Part shown: piece by piece, positions 1-10,400 of the stretch | Position numbering within the stretch: position 1 is the stretch's first letter | How the letters are laid out: every line of letters begins with the position of its first letter | Assembly (NCBI GenBank): GCA_964016885.1 | Contig: OZ024742.1 | Span: 357,673,587 to 357,737,586, forward strand | Reading direction: 5' to 3' | Source: Eledone cirrhosa | Lineage: Eukaryota; Mollusca; Cephalopoda; Octopoda; Eledonidae | DNA: 64,000 nt | The notes under the pieces: model-generated | The model's database searches: none | What the model was told of the DNA's origin: nothing | The model's input: the letters and a program-made list of their open reading frames with translations, nothing else | Translations under genes and position numbers: made by a program

Positions 1-470
1 GCCTTGGCCTTCTAAGTTCTATTTCGCTGGCCTCTATGATTTGCCAATTTGCTGGGTCATTTCTATGTTTAGATATTATTCTAACTTCTATGTTGTCTAT
101 GTTACCGTTGTGTTGTTGTCTGGCATGTTCGTATACTACTGAACCGTTTTTTCGTCCTTTTAGTTCCCCCCAGTGTTGATCTACCCTTTCACCTATGCTA
201 TCAGCTGTCTCGCCTATGTATGTTGTTGTCATGTTTCTGAAAGTACCCTCTGTACATCTTATGCTATAGACTATGTTTCTAGTTTTACAGTTTATCCGGG
301 GGTTTACTCTACATATGATACATTTCCTATTAGTACAGTGGGTTTTCTTAAAAGGGTATGTTTTGCTGATCAGTGATTTTATGGTGGTTCCTGGCTTTTC
401 TACCACCTTAATCTTTAAGTGGGTCTTTCTCAGAGCCTTTCTACACTGGTTAGTATATATCCAGCTCTTT
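1..470 (-). pseudogene. Penelope-like element fragment: C-terminal GIY-YIG endonuclease region
   Basis: On the minus strand the reading frame is open from about 470 to the window edge, giving about 155 residues. It contains a Cys-rich stretch (CTNRKCIIC), then IVYSIRC, YIGETADSIGERVDQHW and SVVYEHARQQHNG. That is the layout of the GIY-YIG nuclease that follows the reverse transcriptase in Penelope-like retroelements. The 'YIGET' core, the Arg of 'GERVDQH' and a downstream Glu in 'ASEIELR' fit the catalytic set. Upstream, the frame meets a stop (TGA) just before KSWIYTN, and the reverse-transcriptase domain is absent, so the copy is 5'-truncated. The 3' end lies outside the window, so completeness on that side is unknown. 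In life the domain would nick DNA for target-primed insertion; this copy cannot do so alone. Family assignment is from motif recognition only. Confidence 0.72.
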
Positions 471-472
471 CA

Positions 473-516
473 TTCAGAGTTCAAATCCCACTGAAGTACA
501 TTTTACTTTTCATCGT
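473..516 (+). repeat. Possible SINE scrap with a B-box-like core
   Basis: A short stretch reads 'gagttcaaatcccact' followed by a TTTTACTTTTCAT-like segment, matching the B-box and adjacent core of the tRNA-derived SINEs seen elsewhere in the window. Only about 44 bases align, and it abuts the truncated Penelope-like fragment. It could be chance. Confidence 0.35.
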
Positions 517-715
517 TCCAGTGTTCACAAAATAGCAGTTTGTGGTCCAAGGACATCAGAGTTCTTCATGGCAACTGATAGAAAAATGAAACAGATAGTC
601 AAGTCCCAGTATTTGGCTTATAAAGGAAGAAACCTGCGTAAGATGGATTGGGTGATACAGTGGATGTGCCTGGCTGTTCTCCACAGCAATGCTTTCACTG
701 CCTTGACTGCAAGAC

Positions 716-955
716 AGGATTGGAGGGCTGGGGAACTTCAGGTTTGGAGAGGCCCTGCATAAACAAGAAATTAGAATACACAGCAAACCTTCCAATTTGA
801 CATATCAAAGTTAGTGTGGCACTAGTAATTGGAATTAAAAAATTATACATACATGGATTAAATTCAACAATTCTAACTATTCTAAAACTAAAATGCCCGA
901 TTGAGGGCACAAATAAATTGCCCTCTTTGCCACCCCCATTACATCTGGCACTGCT
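716..955 (+). repeat. Dispersed repeat family 1, copy a
   Basis: This sequence shares successive blocks with three other places in the window: 40015-40129 plus 40312-40478, 48233-48376, and 48916-49077 (reverse). Shared blocks include 'agaatacaca', 'catatcaaa', 'aattggaatt', 'ttatacatac', 'attaaattcaa' and 'acaaataaattg'. No protein motif is visible. It is probably a non-autonomous element or an untranslated region of a larger one; its ends are not defined here. The small ORFs across it are not conserved between copies. Confidence 0.6.
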
Positions 956-1445
956 GCGAGGTGCAGCTGAGATACTCTACCCAGCCTATAGTGTAAAGCT
1001 TGCCTCTTTCCTTCCCACTTCCTTTTTTGTGATCATTTTCATGATTTTCTTCTTCCCCCTGGTATTAAGGAGACAGTGAATGTTTATATTGAAAGAGGAA
1101 AATGAGGAAAAAACTTTCAAAGTGAATCAAATATTGTAATATTGTCCCTCCTCTCAGGTCTCGAATAATCAGACCCCCCCCCCCCTCATCACTCTTATTC
1201 CAACATTCCTGCTTATTACATTTTACTGATATGTCTCTAGCGTGTGTTTAAAGTGGTAGCATTGCTGCAACATCATTTTTTGAGACATTTAAAAAACATT
1301 ATACATGACAAAAAAGTACATTACTAGAAATCCCATATGTTATAAAAAAAAAAATAGGATGGTTTGGGGTCTCAATATGTAAACTAAACAACTAATTCTG
1401 GTTTTTAAAATATCAAGGGACACAACCTAGAAAAATTAACGATTC
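956..1445. other. No gene recognised; contains a 12-C homopolymer
   Basis: Non-coding-looking, AT-leaning sequence. The only notable item is a run of 12 C at 1174-1185. The ORFs that cross it are short and have no recognisable motif. Confidence 0.5.
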
Positions 1446-1690
1446 CCCCACAAAGACACTCACGCACCTGCACTTATTCCATCTCCAACTGATCCGGTTG
1501 GATCCCCAAGCACGACCGGCCAAGTTCATGGATGTTTTTCAACCATCTTGCCAGGGTCTATCCCTGAGTCTCATGCCGGTTCGTTTTGCTCATAAAAATC
1601 TGTCCAGTGATTCTTTCCTGGGACATTCTAACCACATGCCCATAGTATCAGAGGTGTGATCTCTCAAGTCAGCGAGGTAGCAGCTCTATC
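1446..1690 (-). pseudogene. Non-LTR retrotransposon C-terminal fragment
   Basis: Minus-strand translation gives VRMSQERITGQIFMSK, an interrupted 'ETQG*TLARWLKNIHELG' and CLGIQPDQLEME. This resembles the extreme C-terminus of LINE polyproteins of the RTE/I-like kind (GHVVRM ... GRPRxRWxDNI). An in-frame stop replaces the expected Arg/Lys after ETQG. A related scrap lies at 38600-38720. It is only the tail of a dead element; there is no reverse-transcriptase core. Confidence 0.55.
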
Positions 1691-1717
1691 TGGAGTGACT
1701 TCATTGCCATTATCATT

Positions 1718-1800
1718 ATCACGGGGACGATAAAATAAAGTACCAGTAATACACTGGGTAATTGCTGGCCTTCTGCCTAACGTAGAAACAATTATTATTA
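1718..1800 (+). mobile_element. SINE, 3' part only
   Basis: Matches the 3' half of the tRNA-derived SINE: 'gataaaataaagtaccagta', then 'ctggccttctgcc', 'gtagaaacaatt' and an ATT tail. The tRNA-like head is missing. Confidence 0.75.
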
Positions 1801-1802
1801 AG

Positions 1803-2065
1803 GGCAGTGGAGTGGCAATATCGGTAGAGGGTCGGGCGTCATGTTTTGCAGCATAGAGTTACGGCCTGAGTTCAAATCTCGCCGAGGTTAACTTTGCAGC
1901 ATAGAGTTATGATCTGAGTTCAAATCTTTGCCAAGGTTAACTTTGCTTTTCATCCTTAGGAGGTCGCTAAAATAAAGTACCACGTGGGCACTGGGGTTGA
2001 TTTAATCGACTTTCCCCTCCCCCAAAATTGCTGGCCTTCTGCCTATATAAGAAACCATTATCATT
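1803..2065 (+). mobile_element. tRNA-derived SINE with an internally duplicated B-box segment
   Basis: The head carries an A-box-like 'atcggtagagggtcgg', then 'gcagcatagagtta' and the B-box 'gagttcaaatctcgcc'. The segment running from 'tttgcagcatagagtta' through the B-box to 'aggttaac' occurs twice in tandem, about 45 bp apart. The 3' body is the variant with 'cactggggttgatttaatcg' and a C-rich stretch, unlike the shorter body of the neighbouring SINEs. It ends near 'atcattatta'. The A and B boxes would be an RNA polymerase III promoter. Confidence 0.8.
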
Positions 2066-2076
2066 ATTAATCCCAT

Positions 2077-2269
2077 TGAGGGCGGTAGATTTGCAGTATC
2101 GGTAGAGGGTTGGACGCCATGCTTTCCAGCATAGTTACGTCCCTTTACGATCTGAGTTCAAATCCCGCCGAGGTTGACTTTGCCTTTCATCCTTGCGGGG
2201 TCGATAAAATAAAGTACCAGTAATGCACTGGGTAATTGCTGGCCTTGTGCCTAAAGTAGAAACAATTAT
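2077..2269 (+). mobile_element. Full-length tRNA-derived SINE
   Basis: Complete head to tail: A-box-like 'tatcggtagagggttgg', 'gctttccagcatagttacg', B-box 'gagttcaaatcccgcc' at about 2154-2169, core 'cctttcatccttgcggggtc', 'gataaaataaagtaccagta', and tail 'gtagaaacaattatta'. This is the best-preserved example in the 5' cluster. By family knowledge it is transcribed by Pol III and moved by a LINE in trans. Confidence 0.85.
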
Positions 2270-2390
2270 TAATCCCATTGAGGTTAACTTTGCCTTTCAT
2301 CCTTACGGGTTCAATAAAATAAAATACCAGTAATGCACTGGGTAATTGCTGGCCTTGTACCAAAAGTAGAAACATTATTATTATTATTTT
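2270..2390 (+). mobile_element. SINE, 5'-truncated
   Basis: Directly follows the previous SINE tail and restarts at 'gaggttaactttgcctttc', running to 'agtagaaacattattatta'. The tRNA-like head is missing. Confidence 0.78.
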
Positions 2391-3570
2391 TCTTTTCATC
2401 ATAAGGAGGAATGCATCGTACCTGAGCCAGGAGCCCCATAAGTTAGAGTGGCTGATACAGTGGCAATACTTTTGCCATCTTAAACCTTTGGCATTTAAAC
2501 CCCCCATATCCAGGCAGAATTCTCTCACCTGTTTCTGTTCAAACCAGCTGATGTTAAGGTATTGTTCTCAAAATAAATAATATCAAAATCTCATAGATTT
2601 GATATTATATGAGATAAAGCCTTTCCCATGAAAATATAATAGTATATATGGAGTAATGTAAATGGTAAAGGGTTAACTGTGGGGCAGAGCTGAGAAGCAC
2701 CACCAATCCAGGAGTTTAAAATCTACTCTTCCCTTCCCCTTTTTCTCATTATTTAATAAATTTTCTTTTTACCTGTCTTCTTGATTATTATGTAAATATA
2801 ATCACTATATTTTTATCATCTCAAGAGAAACTTATTGAGGCATTTAATCATGATTATGAAGACATAAACAAACAAAATTGTCAAATTTGGTGCTAAATAT
2901 TTTATCATCATCATCAACTCTTGAAAACAAGTCGATGAATGAATGTATAAAACATATCAATAAATAAATATATTAATAAATAAATAAATAAAATGTATTA
3001 ATAAATAGATAAACAGATAAATAAATATATGAATAAATAAATAAACATAGATAATAAATAAATAGATAAAATATATTAATAAATAAATAAATAAATGTAA
3101 TATAGGGTAAATGGATCTTTGATTAAAGAATTAGTGAACTTCACCAATAAACTTAAATTACACATATCACCATACAAATAACATCAAATAATTTTTTCAA
3201 AATTATATTAACAAATTTTATCATCGCTGACTTTCTCAAATTAATAAAATACTGTAAAATTGAGAGAATAAAGGATTTAAAGCATAAGAATATTTTTAAA
3301 ATAATAAACCCGAGTTATAGATTTTAGTCTAAATTTCAATTATTATCTATTTTTAAAAGTACATTGACATGTGTTAAGCTAGGAAATAGTTGCAAATAAT
3401 AAATTTAAATTCATATTTAATCTGAATTTTATTTGATAAATATATTTTGCTTTGCATTTAAGATGTGATATAAATAATTTCTAGATTTTTAGAATCTATT
3501 TATTAATAAATTATGCATACCAAAAACATGTATGTGTAAATAAAGAACAGCAACAATGACAACGATAATA
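2391..3570. repeat. Very AT-rich stretch with degenerate ATAA repeats; no gene
   Basis: 2391-2540 is unassigned sequence. From about 2545 the base composition becomes strongly AT-rich. Between about 2945 and 3105 there are interrupted (ATAA)n runs. No coding pattern on either strand. Confidence 0.7.
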
Positions 3571-3576
3571 ATAATA

Positions 3577-3706
3577 ATAATTGTTTCTACTTTTGGCACA
3601 AGGCCAGTAATTACCCAGTGCATTACTGGTACTTTATTTTATCGACCCTGTAAGGATGAAAGGTAAAGTCAACCTCGGCGGGATTTGAACTCAGAATGGC
3701 AAGTAA
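3577..3706 (-). mobile_element. SINE, 5'-truncated, minus strand
   Basis: Reverse complement of the SINE 3' body and B-box: on the plus strand it reads 'ttgtttctacttttggcac', 'ttactggtactttatttta' and 'cggcgggatttgaactcag'. The tRNA-like 5' end is missing. Confidence 0.82.
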
Positions 3707-3713
3707 TAATAAT

Positions 3714-3906
3714 AATTGTTTCTACTTTTGGCACAAGGCCAGCAATTATCCCAGTGTATTACTGGTACTTTATTTTATTGACCCCGTAAGGATGAAAGGC
3801 AAAGTTAACCTTGGCGGGATTTGAACTCATACCATAAAGGGCCGTAAATCTTTGCTGCAAGGTATGACGTCCAACCCTCTACTGATACTGCCAATCCACC
3901 ACCCTA
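3714..3906 (-). mobile_element. Full-length SINE, minus strand
   Basis: Reverse complement of the full SINE, including B-box 'gcgggatttgaactcat' and head 'ccaaccctctactgatactg'. It is separated from the preceding minus-strand SINE only by an (ATA)n tail, giving a head-to-tail pair. Confidence 0.83.
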
Positions 3907-4389
3907 GTAATAATAATAATAATAATGATTTCATTTATTGGCTACAAGGGCCGACATGTAGGGGACAATACAAAGAAAGGGACAGTGGGGGTTTACAATA
4001 AGGACGAGTAAAAGTGCACAATGGCAAGACTAATTTAACAATGAATATATACAAATATAAAATAAACTATGCATAAACATAACAAAATAAATTCCCTTAT
4101 AGAGGGGGTGGACGACCCAGGGGTGACTCAGGTATCCCACCAAACCTGAACCACCCTGAGTTTCTAGGGCACCCAGGGTGAGCACCCCTCTCCTCAAATT
4201 AGCTAGCTTATAGGCGCATGGTCAGAGTAGGCCCATTCACACGGGCCATTCTCGCCACATTCATCCACCTTTTAGCATTTCTCTCTCCACCCTCATCTTC
4301 CTTTCCAGGTGAAACTTGAAGAAGTTGATGAGGGATTGGCCAAAGAGAAATGTGTATGTTAATAATAATAATAATAATAATATTAAGAA
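3907..4389. other. Unassigned sequence bounded by ATA microsatellites
   Basis: Lies between an (ATA)n run at about 3908-3926 and another at about 4360-4390. It contains a GC-richer block (4100-4330). The bounding microsatellites suggest an untranslated region or non-autonomous element, but no motif allows a call. Confidence 0.4.
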
Positions 4390-5097
4390 AGGCAGAATGA
4401 TAAGCACAAACTCAATGGAAATAGTGTTGAATACAATAATTAGGGAACTAGAACAAGAACAAGCCTTACAGATATCTAGAGATCAATGAAGGCCAAGGTA
4501 TTCACTCCACCAGCATGAAAGAGAGAATCAGGAAGGAATGTTAACGGAGAGTACGTGCTGTCATCAAAACAGAGCTTAACTGGAGAAATAAATTATCTGC
4601 CATAAATGCACTTGCAATCCCTGTTGTCAGCAACAGTTTCAATATTATAAATTGGAAAGTTAATGAAATTAAGAGAATGAAATTAAGTTAATGAAATTAA
4701 GAGAATGGATACAAAAACCAGGAAACCTTTGTCCACAGAAGATGTGGATCGCCTCTGTATCCCTAGACAAAATGGAGGTAGAGGAATGATCCAGCTACAG
4801 CTTTTATACAGGATATCGAACATTGGACTGAATCAATACCTTAAAGCCACAGATGAGCAGATCATGAAGGGAAGAAGAGGTTACATTTAGTCACAAAGCA
4901 AAGCAGGAAGTTTGCAGAAGAACTAGGATTACAGTTTAAAAATAATAATGGCTGCAAATAATATCAAAGTGTTAACAAAATATGAAGGCCAACAGAGACT
5001 GTGCACTAAATGGGAGCAAAAACCACTGCATGGGAAGTATGTTATCTGTAGAAAAGAACCGGATGTAGATCAAGCTCTCACCCATCAGTGGCTGTAG
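4390..5097 (+). pseudogene. Decayed reverse-transcriptase C-terminal region (non-LTR element)
   Basis: Plus-strand pieces in shifting frames read INEGQGIHSTSMKERIRKE, VIKTELNWRNKLSAINALAI, then MDTKTRKPLSTEDVDRLCIP, RQNGGRGMIQLQ, and later PLHGKYV and THQWL. This order (KxRIRKEY, LNxRNKxxAIN, DRKTRKL..DVDRLYxPRxxGGRGL, PLHGxY, WxWL) is the post-polymerase C-terminal region of a family of non-LTR reverse transcriptases common in marine invertebrates. Stops and frameshifts interrupt it, including a tandem duplication of about 26 bp near 4660-4700. It ends exactly where the 51-bp satellite begins. The exact clade is not certain. Confidence 0.6.
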
Positions 5098-7497
5098 AGT
5101 TCTGTGGACGATAACAGCTTCTATTGTACCACTGAGGGTAGAAATAGGGCGCTTGTGGATGATAACAGCTTCTATTGTACCAGTGAGTGTAGAAATAGGG
5201 CGCTTGTGGTTGATAACAGCTTCTATTGTACCAGTGAGGGTAGAAATAGGGCGGTTGTGGTTGATAACAGGTTCTATTGTACCACTGAGGGTAGAAATAG
5301 GGCTCTTGTGGATGATAACAGCTTCTATTGTACCACTTAGGGTAGAAATAGGGCGCTTGTGGTTGATAACAGCTTCTATTGTACCACTGAGGGTAGAAAT
5401 AGGGCGCTTGTGGTTGATAACAGCTTCTATTGTACCACTGAGGGTAGAAATAGGGCGCTTGTGGATGATAACAGCTTCTATTGTACCAGTGAGGGTAGAA
5501 ATAGGGCGCTTGTGGATGATAACAGCTTCTATTTTACCAGTGAGGGTAGAAATAGGGCGCTTGTGGTTGATAACAGGTTCTATTGTACCACTGAGGGTAG
5601 AAATAGGGCGCTTGTGGTTGATAACAGCTTCTATTGTACCAGTGAGGGTAGAAATAGGGCGCTTGTGGATGATAACAGCTTCTATTGTACCACTGAGGGT
5701 AGAAATAGGGCGCTTGTGGTTGATAACAGCTTCTATTGTACCAGTGAGGGTAGAAATAGGGCCCTTGTGGTTGATAACAGCTTCTATTGTACCAGTGAGG
5801 GTAGAAATAGGGCGCTTGTGGTTGATAACAGCTTCTATTGTACCACTGAGGGTAGAAATAGGGCGCTTGTGGATGATAACAGCTTCTATTGTACCAGTGA
5901 GGGTAGAAATAGGGTCCTTGTGGTTGATAACAGCTTCTATTGTACCATGAGGGTAGAAATAGGGCGCTTGTGGTTGATAACAGGTTCTATTGTACCACTG
6001 AGGGTAGAAATAGGGCGCTTGTGGTTGATAACAGCTTCTATTGTCCCAGTGAGGGTAGAAATAGGGCGCTTGTGGATGATAACAGCTTCTATTGTACCAG
6101 TGAGGGTAGAAATAGGGTCCTTGTGGTTGATAACAGCTTCTATCGTACCATGAGGGTAGAAATAAGGCCCTTGTGGTTGATAACAGGTTCTATTGTACCA
6201 CTGAGGGTAGAAATAGGGCGCTTGTGGATGATAACAGCTTCTATTGTACCAGTGAGGGTAGAAATAGGGCGCTTGTGGATGATAACAGCTTCTATTGTAC
6301 CACTGAGGGTAGAAATAGGGCGCTTGTGGTTGATAACAGCTTCTATTGTACCAGTGAGGGTAGAAATAGGGCCCTTGTGGTTGATAACAGCTTCTATTGT
6401 ACCAGTGAGGGTAGAAATAGGGCGCTTGTGGTTGATAACAGCTTCTATTGTACCACTGAGGGTAGAAATAGGGCGCTTGTGGATGATAACAGCTTCTATT
6501 GTACCAGTGAGGGTAGAAATAGGGTCCTTGTGGTTGATAACAGCTTCTATCGTACCATGAGGGTAGAAATAGGGCCCTTGTGGTTGATAACAGGTTCTAT
6601 TGTACCACTGAGGGTAGAAATAGGGCGCTTGTGGATGATAACAGCTTCTATTGTACCAGTGAGTGTAGAAATAGGGCGCTTGTGGTTGATAACAGCTTCT
6701 ATTGTACCACTGAGGGTAGAAATAGGGTGCTTGTGGTTGATAACAGCTTCTATTGTACCACTGAGGGTAGAAATAGGGCGCTTGTGGATGATAACAGCTT
6801 CTATTGTACCAGTGAGGGTAGAAATAGGGCGCTTGTGGATGATAACAGCTTCTATTTTACCAGTGAGGGTAGAAATAGGGCGCTTGTGGTTGATAACAGG
6901 TTCTATTGTACCACTGAGGGTAGAAATAGGGCGCTTGTGGTTGATAACAGCTTCTATTGTACCAGTGAGGGTAGAAATAGGGCGCTTCTGGATGATAACA
7001 TCTTCTATTGTACCACTGAGGGTAGAAATAGGGCGCTTGTGGTTGATAACAGCTTCTGTTGTACCAGTGAGGGTAGAAATAGGGCCCTTGTGGTTGATAA
7101 CAGCTTCTATTGTACCAGTGAGGGTAGAAATAGGGTTCTTGTGGATGATAACAGCTTCTATTGTACCACTTAGGGTAGAAATAGGGCGCTTGTGGTTGAT
7201 AACAGCTTCTATTGTACCACTGAGGGTAGAAATAGGGCGCTTGTGGTTTATAACAGCTTCTATTGTACCAGTGAGGGTAGAAATAGGGCGCATGTGGATG
7301 ATAACAGCTTCTATTGTACCAGTGAGGGTAGAAATAGGGCCCTTGTGGTTGATAACAGGTTCTATTGTACCACTGAGGGTAGAAATAGGGCGCTTGTGGT
7401 TGATAACAGCTTCTATTGTACCACTGAGGGTAGAAATAGGGCTCTTGTGGTTGATAACAGCTTCTATTGTACCACTGAGGGTAGAAATAGGGCGCTT

Positions 7498-10400
7498 GTG
7501 GTGGTTGATAACAGCTTCTATTGTACCAGTGAGGGTAGAAATAGGGCGCTTGTGGTTGATAACAGGTACTATTGTACAACTGAGGGTAGAAATAGGGCGC
7601 TTGTGGTTAATAACAGGTTCTATTGTACCACTGAGGGTAGAAATAGGGCGCTTCTGGTTGATAACAGCTTCTATTGTACCACTGAGGGTAGAAATAGGGC
7701 GCTTGTGGTTGATAACAGCTTCTATTGTACCACTGAGGGTAGAAGTAGGGCGCTTGTGGTTGTTAACAACTTCTATTGTACCACTGAGGATAGAAATAGG
7801 GCGCTTGTGGATGATAACAGCTTCTATTGTACCACTGAGGGTAGAAATAGGGCGCTTGTGGTTGATAACAGCTTCTATTGTACCACTGAGGGTAGAAATA
7901 GGCGCTTGTGGATGATAACAGCTTCTATTGTACCAGTGAGGGTAGAAATAAGGCGCTTGTGGTTGATAACAGGTTCTATTGTACCACTGTGGGTAGAAAT
8001 AGGGCGCTTGTGGTTGATAACAGGTTCTATTGTACCACTGAGGGTAGAAATAGGGCGGTTGTGGTTGATAACAGGTTCTATTGTACCACTGAGGGTAGAA
8101 ATAGGGCGCTTGTGGGTGATAACATCTTCTATTGTACCAGTGAGGGTAGAAATAGGGCGCTTGTGGTTGATAACAGCTTCTATTGTACCACTGAGGGTAG
8201 AAATAGGGCGCTTGTGGTTGATGACAGCTTCTATTGTACCAGTGAGGGTAGAAATAGGGCGCTTGTGGTTGATAACCGGTTCTATTCTACCACTGAGGGT
8301 AGAAATAGGGCGGTTGTCGTTGATAACAGGTTCTATTGTACCACTGAGGGTATAAATAGGGCGCTTGTGGTTGATAACAGGTTCTATTGTACCACTGAGG
8401 GTAGAAATAGGGCGCTTGTTGTTGATAACAGCTTCTATTGAACCACTGAGGGTAGAAATAGGGCGCTTGTGGATGATAACAGCTTCTATTGTACCAGTGA
8501 GGGTAGAAATAGGGCGCTTGTGGGTGATAACAGCTTCTATTGTACCAGTGAGGGTAGAAATAGGGCGCTTGTGGTTGATAACAGCTTCTATTGTACCAGT
8601 GAGGGTAGAAATATGGCGCTTGTGGCTGATAACAGCTTCTATTGTACCAGTGAGGGTAGAAATAGGCCGCTTGTGGTTGATAACAGGTTCTATTGTACCA
8701 CTGAGAGTAGAAATAGGGCGGTTGTGGTTGATAACAGGTTCTATTGTACCACTGAGGGTAGAAATAGGGTTCTTGTGGATGATAACAGCTTCTATTGTAC
8801 CACTTAGGGTAGAAATAGGGCGCTTGTGGTTGATAACAGCTTCTATTGTACCACTGAAAGGTAGAAATAGGGCGCTTGTGGTTGATAACAGCTTCTATTG
8901 TACCAGAGAGGGTAGAAATAGGGCGCTTGTGGTTGATAACAGGTTCTATTCTACCACTGAGGGTAGAAATAGGGCGGGTGTCGTTGATAACAGGTTCTAT
9001 TGTACCACTGAGGGTAGAAATAGGGCGCTTGTGGTTGATAACAGGTTCTATTGTACCACTGAGGGTAGAAATAGGGCGCTTGTTGTTGATAACAGGTTCT
9101 ATTGTACCACTGAGGGTAGAAATAGGGCGCTTGTGGTTGATAACATGTTCTATTGTACCACTGAGGGTAGAAATAGGGCGCTTGTGGTTGATAACAGCTT
9201 CTATTGTACCACTGAGGGTATAAATAGGGCGCTTGTGGTTGATAACAGCTTCTATTGTACCACTGAGGGTAGAGATAGGGCGCTTGTGGATGATAACAGC
9301 TTCTATTGTACCAGTGAGGGTAGAAATAGGGCGCTTGTGGATGATAACTGCTTCTATTGTACCAGTGAGGGTAGAAATAGGGCGCTTGTGGTTGATAACA
9401 GCTTCTATTGTACCACTGAGGGTAGAAATAGGGCGCTTGTGGATGATAACAGCTTCTATTGTACCAGTGAGGGTAGAAATAAGGCGCTTGTGGTTGATAA
9501 CAGGTTCTATTGTACCAGTGAGGGTAGAAATAGGGCGGTTGTCGTGGATAACAGGTTCTATTGTACCACTGAGGGTGAGAAATAGGGCTCTTGTGGATGA
9601 TAACAGCTTCTATTGTACCACTTAGGGTAGAAATAGGGCGCTTGTGGTTGATGACAGCTTCTATTGTACCAGTGAGGGTAGAAATAGGGCGCTTGTGGTT
9701 GATAACAGCTTATATTGTACCACTGAGGGTAGAAATAGGGCGCTTGTGGTTGATAACAGTTTCTATTGTACCACTGAGGGTAGAAATAGGGCGCTTGTGG
9801 TTGATAACAGCTTCTATTGTACCAGTGAGGGTAGAAATAGGGCCCTTGTGGTTGATAACAGCTTCTATTGTACCAGTGAGGGTAGAAATAGGGCGCTTGT
9901 GGTTGATAACAGCTTCTATTGTACCACTGAGGGTAGAAATAGGGCTCTTGTGGATGATAACAGCTTCTATTGTACCAGTGAGGGTAGAAATAGGGCCCTT
10001 GTGGTTGATAACAGGTTCTATTGTACCACTGAGGGTAGAAATATGGCGCTTGTGGATGATAACAGCTTCTATTGTACCAGTGAGGGTAGAAATAGGGCGC
10101 TTGTGGTTGATAACAGGTTCTATTGTACCACTGAGGGTAGAAATAGGGCGCTTGTGGTTGATAACAGGTTCTATTGTACCACTGAGGGTAGAAATAGGGC
10201 GCTTGTGGTTGATAACAGCTTCTATTGTACCACTGAGGGTAGAAATAGGGCGCTTGTGGTTGATAACAGGTTCTATTGTACCACTGAGGGTAGAAATAGG
10301 GCGCTTGTGGTTGATAACAGCTTCTATTGTACCACTGAGGGTAGAAATAGGGCGCTTGTGGATGATAACAGCTTCTATTGTACCAGTGAGGGTAGAAATA

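Noticed and set aside
2077..2269. Functional tRNA gene from the A/B-box signals
   Set aside because: No cloverleaf or acceptor stem was evident; the same sequence with an ATT tail recurs many times, as expected for a SINE.
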